Program-made: the position numbers and the translations under genes
Origin: Ilumatobacter sp.
GTDB lineage: Bacteria > Actinomycetota > Acidimicrobiia > Acidimicrobiales > Ilumatobacteraceae
DNA length: 6,768 bases
Assembly (NCBI GenBank): GCA_029263275.1
Contig: JAJCXU010000312.1
Coordinates: 1 to 6,768, forward strand
Direction of reading: 5' to 3'
The notes under the pieces: model-generated
Told to the model about the DNA's origin: nothing
Seen by the model: only the letters and a program-made list of their open reading frames with translations
The model's database searches: none
Shown here: in pieces, positions 5,676 through 6,768 of the stretch
How the letters are laid out: the number at the start of each line of letters is the position of its first letter
How positions within the stretch are numbered: the stretch's first letter is position 1

Positions 5676-6768
5676 ATGCAGCGAATCATCCGCGGCGGCG
5701 ACGTCGTCACCATGAACCCGGCGCGTGAGGTCCTCACCGGCGGCTCAATCGTGATCGACGACGACGCCATCGTTGCTGTCGGTTCGACGGCTGCCCTCGG
5801 CGAGCAGTATCCAAACGCCGAGGTGTTCGACGCGGCCGGTTGTGTCGTGACGCCTGGGATGGTTGATGGGCATCAGCACCTCACCGGCGACCCGCTCATC
5901 CGGAGCTGCATCCCGGACCTCTTGCCTCCCGGAGCGTCGATCTTCGAATGGTCGGTCCCGGTGCACGGAGCCCATGGACCTGCTGATGATCACGTGTCGG
6001 CCTTGCTGTCGGCTGTCGAGGCAGTGACGAACGGGGTGACGACGGTCGTCGAAGCCGGCACCGTCGCGCACGCGTCGGTCGTGGCCGACGCACTCCGTGA
6101 AGTCGGCCTCCGCGCGACGCTCGGCGTCTGGGGCTGGGACATCGAGCAGGGCCCCTTTGCTGCACCCGCCGATGAGGTGCTCGACCGCCAGCGCCAAGTC
6201 GTCGAGGCGAACCCGGCGGGCGGACTTGTCGAAGGATGGGTCACGCTCGTCGGTCACGACTTGGCATCGGACGAACTCCTCGCCGGTGCATCCGACCTTG
6301 CTCGCTCACTGGAGACCGGCCTCACGATGCATATGTCGCCCACGTCGTCGGACCCCGAGCGGTACCTCGAACGTACGGGCCGACGACCACTCGTTCACCT
6401 GAACGAATTGGGGGTCCTCGGCCGACACCTGCTCATCGCTCATGGTGTGTGGCTCGACGACGACGAGGTCGATCTGGTCCTCGACACGGGCACGGCGATC
6501 GCGTACTGCCCGTGGGCATATCTTCGATTGGGCCAGGGCGTCTGCGCACATGGTCGCCATGCGGAGATCGTCGAGCGCGGTGGACGCGTCGCACTTGGCT
6601 GCGACGCGACCAATGCCGGCGACGTCACCGACATCTTGCGCACCGCGGCACTTGCTTCGGGGCTTGCCCGCGACACGCGTATCGACCCGACGCGGTTCGG
6701 CGCCCACGAAGTGTTCGGCCTCGCGACGATCGGTGGCGCGGAGGCAATCGGTCTCGGCGACCGCATCG
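5676..6768 (+). CDS. Amidohydrolase-superfamily enzyme (TrzN/AtzB/MTA-SAH deaminase-like), 3' partial
   Basis: This is a metal-dependent hydrolase expected to deaminate or dehalogenate a heterocycle or cleave a C-N bond in the cytosol. 364 residues are visible and the frame stays open to the window end. Members are usually about 420-480 residues, so the C-terminal beta-sandwich strand is missing. The start has RIIRGGDVVTMN (residues 3-14) and the barrel begins at TPGMVDGHQHLTG (59-71). Metal ligands are H66 and H68 (HxH), H219 (THE motif region MHMSPTSSD), H256 (LIAHGVWLD) and D310 (LGCDATNAGD). The tail ATIGGAEAIGLGDRI precedes the usual 'Gxlexgk' end. It is odd that the catalytic Glu normally in HxxE (HAAE) is replaced by Pro (HMSP), and that the usual PxSN is PWAYLRLG. 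The gene begins 12 nt after the HD stop in the same frame. There is no clear ribosome site, so coupling is likely. Confidence 0.88.
   Translation, partial: MQRIIRGGDVVTMNPAREVLTGGSIVIDDDAIVAVGSTAALGEQYPNAEVFDAAGCVVTPGMVDGHQHLTGDPLIRSCIPDLLPPGASIFEWSVPVHGAHGPADDHVSALLSAVEAVTNGVTTVVEAGTVAHASVVADALREVGLRATLGVWGWDIEQGPFAAPADEVLDRQRQVVEANPAGGLVEGWVTLVGHDLASDELLAGASDLARSLETGLTMHMSPTSSDPERYLERTGRRPLVHLNELGVLGRHLLIAHGVWLDDDEVDLVLDTGTAIAYCPWAYLRLGQGVCAHGRHAEIVERGGRVALGCDATNAGDVTDILRTAALASGLARDTRIDPTRFGAHEVFGLATIGGAEAIGLGDRI

Overview
The window is GC-rich and strongly biased to G or C at third codon positions. It is densely packed, with repeated 4-nt ATGA gene overlaps and one apparently leaderless gene. 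This suggests a high-GC actinomycete-like bacterium, possibly Acidimicrobiia. That lineage call is an impression from composition and protein style, not a demonstrated assignment. No rRNA, tRNA, insertion sequence, phage gene, integron or CRISPR array was seen.

Left part (1-3288, + strand): three overlapping genes encode the membrane machinery of a BmpA-type (purine nucleoside / simple-sugar, NupABC-like) ABC importer. They are a double-ATPase subunit whose 5' end lies outside the window and two different permeases. Both junctions are ATGA overlaps. The lipoprotein binding subunit is not in the window and would be expected upstream. A 7-bp hairpin without a U-tract covers the stop codon of the last permease gene.

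Middle (3309-3808): a VOC/glyoxalase-fold gene runs on the minus strand, convergent with the transporter operon and divergent from the enzyme operon. The 44-nt divergent gap is crowded. It holds a TACAAT -10 box placed so that the VOC mRNA would begin at its GTG start codon. It also holds half of a GAGGCG-N7-CGCCTC palindrome centred near that start, and a Shine-Dalgarno-led 7-codon upstream ORF that ends in an ATGA overlap with the next gene.

Right part (3809-6768, + strand): an enzyme operon with (i) a mandelate-racemase-subgroup enolase-superfamily enzyme with complete catalytic residues, (ii) a PhnZ/COG4341-type HD-domain protein with a full six-ligand di-metal site, and (iii) a TrzN/MTA-SAH-deaminase-like amidohydrolase cut by the window end. 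The 79-nt gap between (i) and (ii) is exactly filled by a 28-codon ORF with ATGA overlaps at both ends.

Taken together, a nucleoside/sugar-type importer sits beside a metal-dependent hydrolase, a possible di-iron oxygenase and an acid-sugar-type racemase/dehydratase. This looks like an undescribed uptake-and-catabolism locus. The substrate cannot be named from sequence alone.
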